Program-made: the position numbers and the translations under genes | The notes under the pieces: model-generated | What the model saw: the letters and a program-made list of their open reading frames with translations, nothing else | The model's database searches: none | Told to the model about the DNA's origin: nothing | Assembly: GCF_004342845.1 (NCBI RefSeq) | Contig: NZ_SLXB01000003.1 | Coordinates: 155,848 to 219,847, forward strand | DNA from: Prevotella heparinolytica | Lineage (GTDB): Bacteria; Bacteroidota; Bacteroidia; Bacteroidales; Bacteroidaceae | Length of the DNA stretch: 64,000 nucleotides | Reading direction: 5' to 3' | Shown: piece after piece, positions 41,518 through 49,326 of the stretch | How positions within the stretch are numbered: the first letter of the stretch is position 1 | Layout: the number at the start of each line of letters is the position of its first letter

Positions 41518-43521
41518 ATGAATAAAAGTAACTTTGCTTCCCGCTCCCTATGGGAAAAAAGACAAGAGGAGGTATCTTCTCCCCCTCCCTGCGGGGGAGG
41601 GGAACAGAGGGAAGAGGCTTCAGAGCCGAGGTTTCTCCTCCGGCAATATTGGGGCTACACCTCTTTCCGTGGCATTCAGGAAGACATCATCAACAGCATT
41701 CTTGCCGGTAAGGACACCTTGGGACTGATGCCTACGGGCGGAGGCAAATCCATCACATTTCAAGTTCCGGCACTCGCCCAAGAAGGGCTGTGCTTGGTCA
41801 TCACTCCCTTGATTGCCTTAATGAAGGATCAGGTGCAAAACCTGAAAAAGCGAGGAATTAAAGCACTTGCCATTTATTCCGGCATGAGTCGGCAGGAAAT
41901 CATCGTCGCATTGGAGAACTGCATCTTCGGCAATTTCAAGTTTCTCTACATCTCACCCGAACGACTGGATACCGATATTTTCCGTAGCAAGGTGCAGAAG
42001 ATGAAAATCAGCATGATTACGGTAGACGAGAGCCACTGCATCTCGCAATGGGGGTATGACTTCCGTCCCGCCTACCTGAAAATAGCCGAAATACGGAAGT
42101 TACTGCCCGGCATACCGGTACTTGCACTGACAGCCACCGCCACCCCTGAGGTAATCAAGGACATTCAAAAGCGCCTGAACTTCCGCGAAGAAAACGTGTT
42201 CCGCATGAGCTTCGAGCGCCAAAACCTTGCCTACATCGTCCGGAAAACGGAAAACAAGACAGGAGAGTTGTTGCATATACTGCGCCGCATGTCAGGCAGC
42301 GCCATCATCTATGTGCGAAACCGCCGCCGCACAAAGGAAATCACCGAACTGCTGCATAACGAACACATCACTGCCGACTTCTATCATGCCGGACTGGACG
42401 ATGCCACCAAAGACATCCGCCAACAACGCTGGCAAACAGGTGAGAGTCGAGTCATGGTTGCCACCAATGCTTTCGGCATGGGCATCGACAAACCCGACGT
42501 GCGCATTGTTGTCCACATGGATCTGCCCGACTCCATAGAAGCCTATTTTCAAGAAGCCGGTCGGGCAGGAAGGGATGGGGAAAAAGCCTATGCCGTCATC
42601 CTGTATGCCAAATCAGATCATGCAACTCTCCATAAACGCATTCCCGACACCTTTCCGGAGAAAGAATACATCAAGGACGTGTACGAGCACCTCCAATACT
42701 ATTATCAAATGGCAATGGGAGACGGGCAAGGTTGCGTACGCGAGTTCAACATAGAGGATTTTTGCAGGAAATTCAAATATTTCCCCGTCCCCGTAGACAG
42801 TGCCTTGAAGATACTGACACAGGCCGGCTACTTGGAATACACGGACGAACAGGACAACGCTTCCAGACTGCTGTTCACCATCCGAAGAGACGAACTCTAC
42901 AAACTGAAAGAGATGGACGAGGAGACGGACAAGCTCATTCAAATCATATTGCGCTCCTACACCGGTATATTCACCGATTATGCTTTCATTAATGAAGATT
43001 CGCTTGCCACACGTAGCGGACTCATGAGGCGGCAAGTGTACGAGCTGCTAATCCATCTTGCCAAGCTCCGTATCGTCAGTTATATTCCTCGAAAAAAGAC
43101 ACCTTATATAATATACGCGCGCGAACGAGTAGAGAAACATCATCTGCAAATTCCTCCTTCGGTATATGAAGAGCGAAAGGCACGCTACGAAAAGCGCATC
43201 TCCGCCATGCTCGATTACGCCGGCAACGCTACGGCATGCCGTAGCCGCATGTTGTTGCGCTACTTCGGTGAGAAGAACGAGCATAACTGCGGACAATGCG
43301 ACACCTGCATCAGCCTGAAAAAAGAAGGGGCACATAATGACGACCTTGCAAAGGAACTCGTCGAGGATGTACTCCGGGCACTTTCCGAACAAACCATGAC
43401 ACCCGCTGCTTTGTCCGAACGGTTATCCACGGACAAGGAAACACTAACCCGTGTTCTGCACGGACTATTGGACGAAGGACGAGTAATTGCCGTCAACGGG
43501 ATGCTGGAAGTTAAGAAATAA
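41518..43521 (+). CDS. recQ: RecQ-type ATP-dependent DNA helicase
   Basis: This 667-residue 3'-5' helicase has the core WGYTSFRGIQEDII (motif 0), LMPTGGGKSITFQVPAL (Walker A), TVDESHCISQWGYDFRP (DEAH-type box), ALTATATPEV, QEAGRAGRDGE (motif VI), an RQC zinc site (CGQCDTC near 600) and a C-terminal winged helix or HRDC-like segment. Residues 1 to about 36, ending ..REEASEPR, are not like RecQ: they include SSPPPCGGGEQRE, coded by a GC-rich palindromic repeat. No other in-frame Met precedes the helicase core, so the repeat seems to have inserted into the gene start. Confidence 0.92.
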   Translation: MNKSNFASRSLWEKRQEEVSSPPPCGGGEQREEASEPRFLLRQYWGYTSFRGIQEDIINSILAGKDTLGLMPTGGGKSITFQVPALAQEGLCLVITPLIALMKDQVQNLKKRGIKALAIYSGMSRQEIIVALENCIFGNFKFLYISPERLDTDIFRSKVQKMKISMITVDESHCISQWGYDFRPAYLKIAEIRKLLPGIPVLALTATATPEVIKDIQKRLNFREENVFRMSFERQNLAYIVRKTENKTGELLHILRRMSGSAIIYVRNRRRTKEITELLHNEHITADFYHAGLDDATKDIRQQRWQTGESRVMVATNAFGMGIDKPDVRIVVHMDLPDSIEAYFQEAGRAGRDGEKAYAVILYAKSDHATLHKRIPDTFPEKEYIKDVYEHLQYYYQMAMGDGQGCVREFNIEDFCRKFKYFPVPVDSALKILTQAGYLEYTDEQDNASRLLFTIRRDELYKLKEMDEETDKLIQIILRSYTGIFTDYAFINEDSLATRSGLMRRQVYELLIHLAKLRIVSYIPRKKTPYIIYARERVEKHHLQIPPSVYEERKARYEKRISAMLDYAGNATACRSRMLLRYFGEKNEHNCGQCDTCISLKKEGAHNDDLAKELVEDVLRALSEQTMTPAALSERLSTDKETLTRVLHGLLDEGRVIAVNGMLEVKK

Positions 43522-43526
43522 ATCAT

Positions 43527-43534
43527 TACTTTTG
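43527..43534 (+). promoter_or_regulatory. -7 element of the TPR gene
   Basis: TACTTTTG matches the Bacteroides -7 consensus 64 bases upstream of the TPR gene and just after the recQ stop. No good TTTG lies 19 bases upstream. Confidence 0.45.
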
Positions 43535-43598
43535 CCGCAAAAAGGAGGTATCCCTCCTTCTCACTCTATTATATTTTATCCTTTTAAGACTTTAAAAT

Positions 43599-44558
43599 AT
43601 GGGATTCTTTACATCTTTCTTCTCAGGCAAAACAGAAAGCCCGGCAGATGAGAAACAGAAAAGCGACCGGAAGAATTTTGAAATATTCAAGTACGACGGT
43701 ATGCGTGCACAGCGCATGGGCCGCGCAGACTATGCCGTGAAATGTTTCACGGAAGCCCTTGCCATTTATGAAGACTTCGAGACAATGGGCTATCTGGCAC
43801 AAGTCTATATTCAGACCGGAGAAGCGGACAATGCGCGCAAATTGCTGGAGCAGATGACCCGGATAGAACCGGAACATACAGCTACCTACATCAGCCTTGC
43901 CAACGTGTGCTACATGCTGGAAGATTATACAGCCATGGCCGAAGCGGCAACAAAAGCCATCGAGATAGAAGAAGGCAATGCCATGGCCCATTACCTGCTT
44001 GGCAAGGCCGACGACAGCCGGGGAGACGGGATAATGTGCGTTGCCCACCTCACAAAAGCCATCGTGTTGAAAGAGGATTTCACGGAAGCCCGCTTGCTGC
44101 GTGCCGAAGCATTGACCAGGATGAAACAATACAAGGAGGCGATGGAGGATATCGACGCCATTCTGGCACAAGACCCCGAAGAAGAAGCTGCGCTGTTGCT
44201 GCGCGGAAAAATCAGAGAAGCCACCGAAGACGAAGATGCGGCGGAAGCCGATTATCGCCTCGTGACAGAGCTGAACCCCTTCAACGAACAAGCATTCTTG
44301 TATCTGGGCCAGCTTTACATCAACCGCAAGAGGCTGACAGAAGCCATTGAACTCTTCACCGAAGCCATTGAGCTGAATCCGGATTTCTCGACAGCCTATC
44401 ACGAACGCGGACGTGCCAAGCTGTTGAACGGAGATAAGGAAGGCGCTACGGAAGATATGAAGAAAGGTTTGGAGCTTAATCCCAAAGAGGTAAAGAACAT
44501 CACCGGGCAATATAACGGGCAGCCGGGCGGACAACAGACGGACATATTGGGATTATAG
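43599..44558 (+). CDS. TPR-repeat protein
   Basis: The 319-residue protein is made almost wholly of tetratricopeptide repeats (from about residue 35 to 300; for example AQRMGRADYAVKCFTEALAIY and LYINRKRLTEAIELFTEAIELNPDFSTAYHERGRAKL). There is no signal peptide, so it is probably a cytoplasmic scaffold. Its partners are unknown. It lies between recQ and the Phe/Tyr operon. A weak hairpin (GCAAACCTGCAAGGTTTGC, about 44586-44604) follows its stop. Confidence 0.88.
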   Translation: MGFFTSFFSGKTESPADEKQKSDRKNFEIFKYDGMRAQRMGRADYAVKCFTEALAIYEDFETMGYLAQVYIQTGEADNARKLLEQMTRIEPEHTATYISLANVCYMLEDYTAMAEAATKAIEIEEGNAMAHYLLGKADDSRGDGIMCVAHLTKAIVLKEDFTEARLLRAEALTRMKQYKEAMEDIDAILAQDPEEEAALLLRGKIREATEDEDAAEADYRLVTELNPFNEQAFLYLGQLYINRKRLTEAIELFTEAIELNPDFSTAYHERGRAKLLNGDKEGATEDMKKGLELNPKEVKNITGQYNGQPGGQQTDILGL

Positions 44559-44662
44559 AAAAGAGGATGAGAGAGATGCCGGAAAGCAAACCTGCAAGGT
44601 TTGCAAAAACATGCTGCCTTCTAAAAAAGATACCGATCTGAAATAAAAAACATCCTTTTTTA

Positions 44663-44692
44663 TTTGTATGTAAAAGAAAAGCATTACTTTTG
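44663..44692 (+). promoter_or_regulatory. Promoter of the Phe/Tyr operon
   Basis: TTTG at 44663-44666 and TACTTTTG at 44685-44692 with an 18-base spacer. The leader ORF begins 34 bases downstream. Confidence 0.75.
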
Positions 44693-44726
44693 CCGCATAA
44701 TTCAGAAAAAACAGAGAATAATAAGT

Positions 44727-44813
44727 ATGAAATCATTTGCTTACGCATATTACTTCTTTTTTTACTTTTACTTTGGTCGGAAAGTAGAGCGGGAGTTTGT
44801 ATGTGTCAAGTGA
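44727..44813 (+). CDS. Phe/Tyr operon leader peptide
   Basis: A 28-residue ORF with seven Phe and five Tyr. Residues 8-16 are all aromatic (YYFFFYFYF). This is a leader peptide that senses both Phe- and Tyr-tRNA supply, fitting an operon with pheA, tyrA and the shared DAHP synthase. Codons 21-23 fall in GAGCGGGA (44787-44794), which can pair with the 5' arm of the downstream terminator. ATG 44727 is the first start after the promoter. Confidence 0.87.
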   Translation: MKSFAYAYYFFFYFYFGRKVEREFVCVK

Positions 44814-44868
44814 CAGTGATGCTTAAGAACTGAACAGAGAGAACAAGTAAAAATACTGAATCCCGCTC
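44787..44868 (+). promoter_or_regulatory. Antiterminator pairing region of the Phe/Tyr attenuator
   Basis: GAGCGGGA (44787-44794) is complementary to TCCCGCTC (44861-44868), the 5' arm of the terminator. AGCGGGA recurs at 44881-44887 as the terminator 3' arm. A ribosome stalled in the aromatic codons (about 44748-44774) would leave 44787-44794 free to pair; a moving ribosome would cover it. Mechanism inferred from complementarity. Confidence 0.75.
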
Positions 44869-44893
44869 CATCCGTATGGAAGCGGGATTTTTT
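44859..44893 (+). terminator. Attenuator terminator before pheA
   Basis: AATCCCGCTCCAT (44859-44871) pairs with ATGGAAGCGGGATT (44876-44889) with one bulged base, followed by a T run to 44893. It lies 29 bases ahead of pheA. Confidence 0.88.
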
Positions 44894-44921
44894 ATAATAA
44901 AAACCCGGAAAACAAGAAAGA

Positions 44922-45770
44922 ATGAAAAAGGTTGCCATTCAAGGAACAGCAGGCTCTTTTCACGACATAGCTGCCCACAAGTACTTCGAAGGAGAAGAAA
45001 TAGAGCTGATTTGTTGCGCAAGCTTCGAAGAGGTGTTTGCCGCCGTCAAGAAAGACAGCAAAGTGATAGGCATGCTGGCCATAGAGAATACCATCGCAGG
45101 AAGTCTGCTGTACAACAACGAACTGCTGCGACAAAGCGGAGCGCAAATCGTGGGAGAGCATAAACTGCGCATCTCGCACAGTTTCGTATGCCTGCCCGAA
45201 GAAGACTGGAGAGACATCACGGAAGTCAACTCCCACCCCATTGCCCTGATGCAGTGCCGCGAATTTCTGAGCAAACATCCCGAAATCAAAGTGGTGGAAG
45301 CCGAAGACACCGCGCTGAGCGCTGAAATCATCAAAGAAAAGAACCTGAAAGGACATGCCGCCATCTGTTCCAAAATGGCTGCCGAGCGTTACGGAATGAA
45401 AATCCTGCAAGAGGGAATAGAGACAAACAAGCACAACTTCACCCGCTTTCTGGTGGTGGCCGACCCTTGGCAGGTGGATGAGCTGAAGCGACATCGACAA
45501 AAAGAAATCGACAAAGCAAGCATGGTATTCACCTTGCCGCATACGGAAGGAAGCCTCTCGCAGGTATTGTCCATCCTCTCTTTCTACAACATCAACCTGA
45601 CCAAGATACAGTCTCTGCCCATCATCGGGCGCGAATGGGAATATCAATTCTATGTGGATATCGTTTTCGACAATGTACTCAGATACAAACAGTCCATTAC
45701 GGCTATCACCCCCCTGACGAAAGAACTCAAAATATTAGGAGAATATGAAGATGGAAAATCAAGCATCTAA
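44922..45770 (+). CDS. pheA: Prephenate dehydratase
   Basis: PheA converts prephenate to phenylpyruvate for phenylalanine synthesis. The 282-residue protein starts AIQGTAGSFHDIAAHKYF, has the catalytic-domain stretch GMLAIENTIAGSLLYNNELL and NFTRFLVVA (TRF motif), and ends with an ACT domain. In that domain the usual Phe-binding motifs GALV and ESRP read GSLS and QSLP, so feedback inhibition may differ. There is no fused chorismate mutase; that activity is supplied by the third gene of the operon. The next gene overlaps by about 20 bases. Confidence 0.95.
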   Translation: MKKVAIQGTAGSFHDIAAHKYFEGEEIELICCASFEEVFAAVKKDSKVIGMLAIENTIAGSLLYNNELLRQSGAQIVGEHKLRISHSFVCLPEEDWRDITEVNSHPIALMQCREFLSKHPEIKVVEAEDTALSAEIIKEKNLKGHAAICSKMAAERYGMKILQEGIETNKHNFTRFLVVADPWQVDELKRHRQKEIDKASMVFTLPHTEGSLSQVLSILSFYNINLTKIQSLPIIGREWEYQFYVDIVFDNVLRYKQSITAITPLTKELKILGEYEDGKSSI

Positions 45771-46929
45771 AATAAAGCCGGCCCACCGTCTGGCAAGCGT
45801 AAGCGAATACTACTTCTCGAAGAAGCTGAAAGAAGTGGCGCAGATGAATGCCGAAGGAAAGGATGTCATCAGTCTGGGCATAGGAAGTCCCGACATGCCG
45901 CCTGCCGAAAGAACCGTGCAAGCCCTTTGCGAAGCGGCCAAGAATCCTGACGGGCACGGCTACATGCCCTACGCAGGCATTCCGGAGCTGCGCCGCGCAT
46001 TTGCCGGCTGGTATAAGAAGTGGTACGGCGTGGAACTGAATCCTGACACCGAGATACAGCCGCTCATCGGTTCAAAAGAAGGTATCCTGCACGTCACGCT
46101 GGCCTTTGTCAATCCGGGCGAACAGGTATTGATTCCTAATCCCGGCTACCCCACTTACACGTCGCTCAGCAAGATACTCGGCGCCGAGGTGGTGAACTAC
46201 GACCTGAAGGAGGAGAACGGCTGGATGCCCGACTTCGATGAGCTGGAAAAGATGGATATGAGCCGCGTGAAACTGATGTGGACCAACTATCCCAACATGC
46301 CGACGGGGGCCAACGCCACGCCCGAACTTTATGAAAGGCTGGTAGACTTTGCCCGCCGAAAGGACATCGTCATCGTAAACGACAATCCGTACAGCTTCAT
46401 CCTGAACGAACACCCCATCAGCATACTCAGCGTGCCGGGAGCCAAGGGCTGCTGCATCGAGCTCAACTCCATGAGCAAAAGCCACAACATGCCGGGATGG
46501 CGCATCGGCATGCTGGCCTCGAACGCCGACTTCGTGCAATGGATACTGAAGGTGAAGAGCAACATAGACAGCGGCATGTTCCGCGCCATGCAACTGGCTG
46601 CGGCCACCGCGCTGGAAGCAGAAAAAGAGTGGTATGACGGCAACAACGCCAACTATCGCAACCGCCGCCGGCTGGCAGGAGAAATCATGCATGCCTTGGG
46701 ATGCACCTACAACCCCGACCAGACGGGAATGTTTCTCTGGGGAAAGATTCCGGAGAGTTGCACGGATGTGGAAGAACTGACGGAGCGCGTGCTTCACAAA
46801 GCCCGGGTATTCATCACACCCGGTTTTATCTTCGGAAGCAACGGGAAAAGGTTTATCCGCATTTCGCTTTGCTGCAAAGACGATAAACTGGCCGAGGCAT
46901 TGGAAAGAATCAGGAAAATAAACGAATAA
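45751..46929 (+). CDS. Class I/II PLP aminotransferase of the Phe/Tyr operon
   Basis: This fold-type I aminotransferase (about 392 residues) resembles aspartate and LL-diaminopimelate aminotransferases. Motifs: ISLGIGSPDMPP, YMPYAGIPELRRAFAGWY, PNPGYPTYTSLSKILGA, NYPNMPTGANATPELY (Asn and substrate loop), VNDNPYSF (PLP-pyridine Asp) and ELNSMSKSHNMPGWRIG with the PLP lysine. Between pheA and the DAHP synthase gene, it probably transaminates phenylpyruvate or hydroxyphenylpyruvate to Phe or Tyr; substrate is inferred from position. Starts at 45745 and 45751 are both in frame. Confidence 0.88.
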   Translation: MENQASKIKPAHRLASVSEYYFSKKLKEVAQMNAEGKDVISLGIGSPDMPPAERTVQALCEAAKNPDGHGYMPYAGIPELRRAFAGWYKKWYGVELNPDTEIQPLIGSKEGILHVTLAFVNPGEQVLIPNPGYPTYTSLSKILGAEVVNYDLKEENGWMPDFDELEKMDMSRVKLMWTNYPNMPTGANATPELYERLVDFARRKDIVIVNDNPYSFILNEHPISILSVPGAKGCCIELNSMSKSHNMPGWRIGMLASNADFVQWILKVKSNIDSGMFRAMQLAAATALEAEKEWYDGNNANYRNRRRLAGEIMHALGCTYNPDQTGMFLWGKIPESCTDVEELTERVLHKARVFITPGFIFGSNGKRFIRISLCCKDDKLAEALERIRKINE

Positions 46930-46946
46930 TATTTATAAAGAAAGAT

Positions 46947-48014
46947 ATGGAACTTGAATTAGAACCCATCACACTGTCCGGCGTAGAAAACAAACGGCCG
47001 CTGGTAATAGCCGGCCCGTGCAGTGCCGAAACCGAAGAGCAAGTAATGACCACCGCCAAGCAGTTGGCCGACAAAGGCGTTAAGATATTCCGTGCCGGAA
47101 TATGGAAGCCGCGCACCAAACCGGGCGGATTCGAAGGCATCGGCGTGGAAGGTCTGCCTTGGCTGAAAGAGGTAAAGAAAGAGACAGGCATGTACGTATC
47201 CACCGAGGTGGCCACCGCCAAGCATGTGTACGAGTGCCTGAAAGCAGGCATAGACATCCTTTGGGTGGGTGCGCGCACCACTGCCAACCCCTTTGCCGTG
47301 CAGGAAATAGCAGACGCATTGAAAGGCGTAGACATCCCCGTACTGGTGAAAAACCCCGTAAACCCCGACCTTGAGTTATGGATCGGAGCCATGGAGCGCA
47401 TCAACAATTCCGGTCTGAAGCGGCTGGGCGCCATTCACCGCGGATTCAGCAGCTACGACAAGAAAATATACCGCAACCTGCCGCAATGGCACATCCCCAT
47501 CGAGTTGCGCCGCCGCATCCCCAACCTGCCCATCATCTGCGACCCCAGCCATATCGGCGGGAAACGCGAGCTGATAGCTCCCCTTTGCCAGCAAGCCATG
47601 GACTTGGGGTTCAACGGTCTGATTGTGGAAACCCACTGCAACCCCGACTGCGCATGGAGCGATGCCGCCCAGCAGGTGACACCGGACGTGCTGGACTATA
47701 TCCTGAACCTGCTCGTCATACGCAAAGAGACGCAGAGCACGGAAAACCTCAGCGAGCTGCGCAAGCAGATCGACGAATGCGACAACAACCTCATACAGGA
47801 GCTGGCCAAACGCATGCGCATCGCCCGCGAAATAGGTACTTACAAGAAAGAGCATGACATGACCATCCTGCAAACCGGACGCTATAACGAGATTCTCGAA
47901 AAGCGCGGTTCGCAAGGTGCGCTCTGCGGCATGGACTCCGAATTCATAAAGAAAGTATTCGAGGCCATACACGAAGAGAGCGTGAGACAGCAAATGGAAA
48001 TCATCAACAAATAA
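46947..48014 (+). CDS. Bifunctional DAHP synthase / chorismate mutase
   Basis: The 355-residue fusion has an N-terminal DAHP synthase of the KDO8P-synthase-like type (about 1-255; VIAGPCSAETEEQV, FRAGIWKPRTKPGGFEG, HRGFSSY, PIICDPSHIGGKRE). The C-terminal AroQ chorismate mutase lies at about 265-355 (LSELRKQIDECDNNLIQELAKRM). It catalyses the first shikimate step and also chorismate to prephenate, the branch step to Phe and Tyr. Coupling both in one chain in a Phe/Tyr-attenuated operon makes entry and branch respond together. Confidence 0.94.
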   Translation: MELELEPITLSGVENKRPLVIAGPCSAETEEQVMTTAKQLADKGVKIFRAGIWKPRTKPGGFEGIGVEGLPWLKEVKKETGMYVSTEVATAKHVYECLKAGIDILWVGARTTANPFAVQEIADALKGVDIPVLVKNPVNPDLELWIGAMERINNSGLKRLGAIHRGFSSYDKKIYRNLPQWHIPIELRRRIPNLPIICDPSHIGGKRELIAPLCQQAMDLGFNGLIVETHCNPDCAWSDAAQQVTPDVLDYILNLLVIRKETQSTENLSELRKQIDECDNNLIQELAKRMRIAREIGTYKKEHDMTILQTGRYNEILEKRGSQGALCGMDSEFIKKVFEAIHEESVRQQMEIINK

Positions 48015-48019
48015 AGGCC

Positions 48020-48046
48020 GGTTGCCGCCGCAAGGCGGCCAACCGC
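48020..48046 (+). other. GC-rich hairpin between aroG-like gene and tyrA
   Basis: GGTTGCCGCC-GCAA-GGCGGCCAACC forms a stable stem with a GCAA tetraloop and one bulge, six bases after the upstream stop codon and ahead of tyrA. There is no T run, so it is more likely to affect mRNA stability or translation than termination. Confidence 0.5.
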
Positions 48047-48069
48047 ATCCACCCCCTATAGAAGAAGTT

Positions 48070-48843
48070 ATGCGAATACTTATACTTGGAGCCGGAAAAA
48101 TGGGCTCTTTCTTCACAGACATCCTGAGCTTTCAGCACGAGACGGCCGTGTTCGACGTCAACCCGCATCAGCTGCGCTTCGTCTACAACACCTACCGCTT
48201 CACCACGCCGGAGGAGATAAAAGACTTCGAGCCGGAGCTGGTCATCAATGCCGTCACGGTGAAGTACACACTCGACGCCTTCCGCCAAGTGCTGCCCGTG
48301 CTGCCCAAAGACTGCATCATCAGCGACATTGCCTCGGTGAAGACCGGACTGAAGAAATTCTACGAAGAGAGCGGGTTCCGCTACGTGTCTACCCACCCCA
48401 TGTTCGGCCCCACGTTTGCCAGCCTCAACAACCTGAATACCGAAAATGCCATCATCATCAGCGAAGGCGACCACTTGGGCAAAATCTTCTTCAAAGACCT
48501 GTATCAGACCATGAAGCTGAACATCTTCGAATATACCTTCGACGGGCACGACGAAACTGTGGCATACTCCCTGTCCATCCCGTTCGTCTCCACCTTCGTG
48601 TTTGCGGCAGTGATGAAGCATCAGGAAGCGCCGGGCACCACCTTCAAGAAGCACATGGCCATTGCCAAAGGCCTGCTGAACGAAGACGACTACCTGTTGC
48701 AGGAGATACTCTTCAACCCCCGCACCCCCTCGCAAGTGGAGAACATCCGTCTGGAGCTGAAGAATCTGCTCACCATCATCAGCAACAAAGATGCCGAAGG
48801 CATGAAGAAGTTTCTGACAAAAATCAGGGCGAACATCAAGTAA
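48070..48843 (+). CDS. tyrA: Prephenate dehydrogenase
   Basis: TyrA oxidises prephenate to 4-hydroxyphenylpyruvate for tyrosine. The 257-residue protein has an N-terminal Rossmann motif (ILILGAGKMGSFF), CIISDIASVKTGL, and the prephenate-binding His region STHPMFGPTFA, followed by a helical dimerisation domain. There is no ACT or regulatory domain. ATG 48070 was chosen; the open frame upstream to 48022 is Pro-rich and reads through the hairpin. Last gene of the Phe/Tyr operon. Confidence 0.92.
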   Translation: MRILILGAGKMGSFFTDILSFQHETAVFDVNPHQLRFVYNTYRFTTPEEIKDFEPELVINAVTVKYTLDAFRQVLPVLPKDCIISDIASVKTGLKKFYEESGFRYVSTHPMFGPTFASLNNLNTENAIIISEGDHLGKIFFKDLYQTMKLNIFEYTFDGHDETVAYSLSIPFVSTFVFAAVMKHQEAPGTTFKKHMAIAKGLLNEDDYLLQEILFNPRTPSQVENIRLELKNLLTIISNKDAEGMKKFLTKIRANIK

Positions 48844-49290
48844 GCGGCGGGAACCTGCTGCATCAGCCGTTGCTGAAACGCGAAAGAAAGCCGAAAGAAC
48901 CTGAGTCCCGGCACAAGGCTTGAGGGGTGGGCGTCGTATGTACAAGAAAATCCTGTCGCCTGCAAGTAAAGTCCGGCACGCCCTTATCTAAAACAGGAAG
49001 AGAACGGGGAGAAAACTCCATCGCAAGGCTTGCGTTGTACATCGCAAGCGCTAAGATGTACATCGCAGGGCGCAAGATGTACAACGCAAGCCCTGCGATG
49101 GAGAACACTTCCGTTAGAAGCGGATGTTTTCGTGCAGGAGCCGTCGACTTTCGGAAGGCATCCCGCAAACTTCTTCTCCGACTGTCGAACCCGCATTCAG
49201 ACAAGCCCCCCAGGCAGGCCCTTATTCAAGAAATTCAAAAGCAGACAGGCTCTGAAATCCTGCCCGTACTCCGGCCCTTGCATTTTTTTC
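48844..49290. other. About 450-bp gap upstream of dnaG with array F
   Basis: Apart from the 21-bp array at 49019-49102 and the dnaG promoter at its right end, I see no gene. An open frame from 49030 runs in frame into dnaG because the array units are seven codons long; it is not conserved. Confidence 0.5.
49019..49102. repeat. 21-bp-period tandem array F
   Basis: Four exactly 21-bp units start at 49019, 49040, 49061 and 49082, with the pattern CATCGCARGSCKYRMGATGTA. Units contain internal complementary halves (TCGCAAG with CTTGCG). Confidence 0.75.
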
Positions 49291-49321
49291 TTTGCAAGGG
49301 TCGATTTTATATGTACCTTTG
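49291..49321 (+). promoter_or_regulatory. Promoter of dnaG
   Basis: TTTG (49291-49294) and TACCTTTG (49314-49321) with an exact 19-base spacer. The dnaG ATG starts only six bases after the -7 element, so the mRNA should be leaderless or nearly so. An 8-bp dyad, CCCTTGCA/TGCAAGGG (49275-49282 and 49293-49300), overlaps the -33 element. Confidence 0.8.
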
Positions 49322-49326
49322 CAGGC

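Noticed and set aside
49030..49326. 99-codon N-terminal extension of dnaG
   Set aside because: It arises because the 21-bp array keeps frame. The promoter lies inside it, and DnaG proteins start at the zinc domain.
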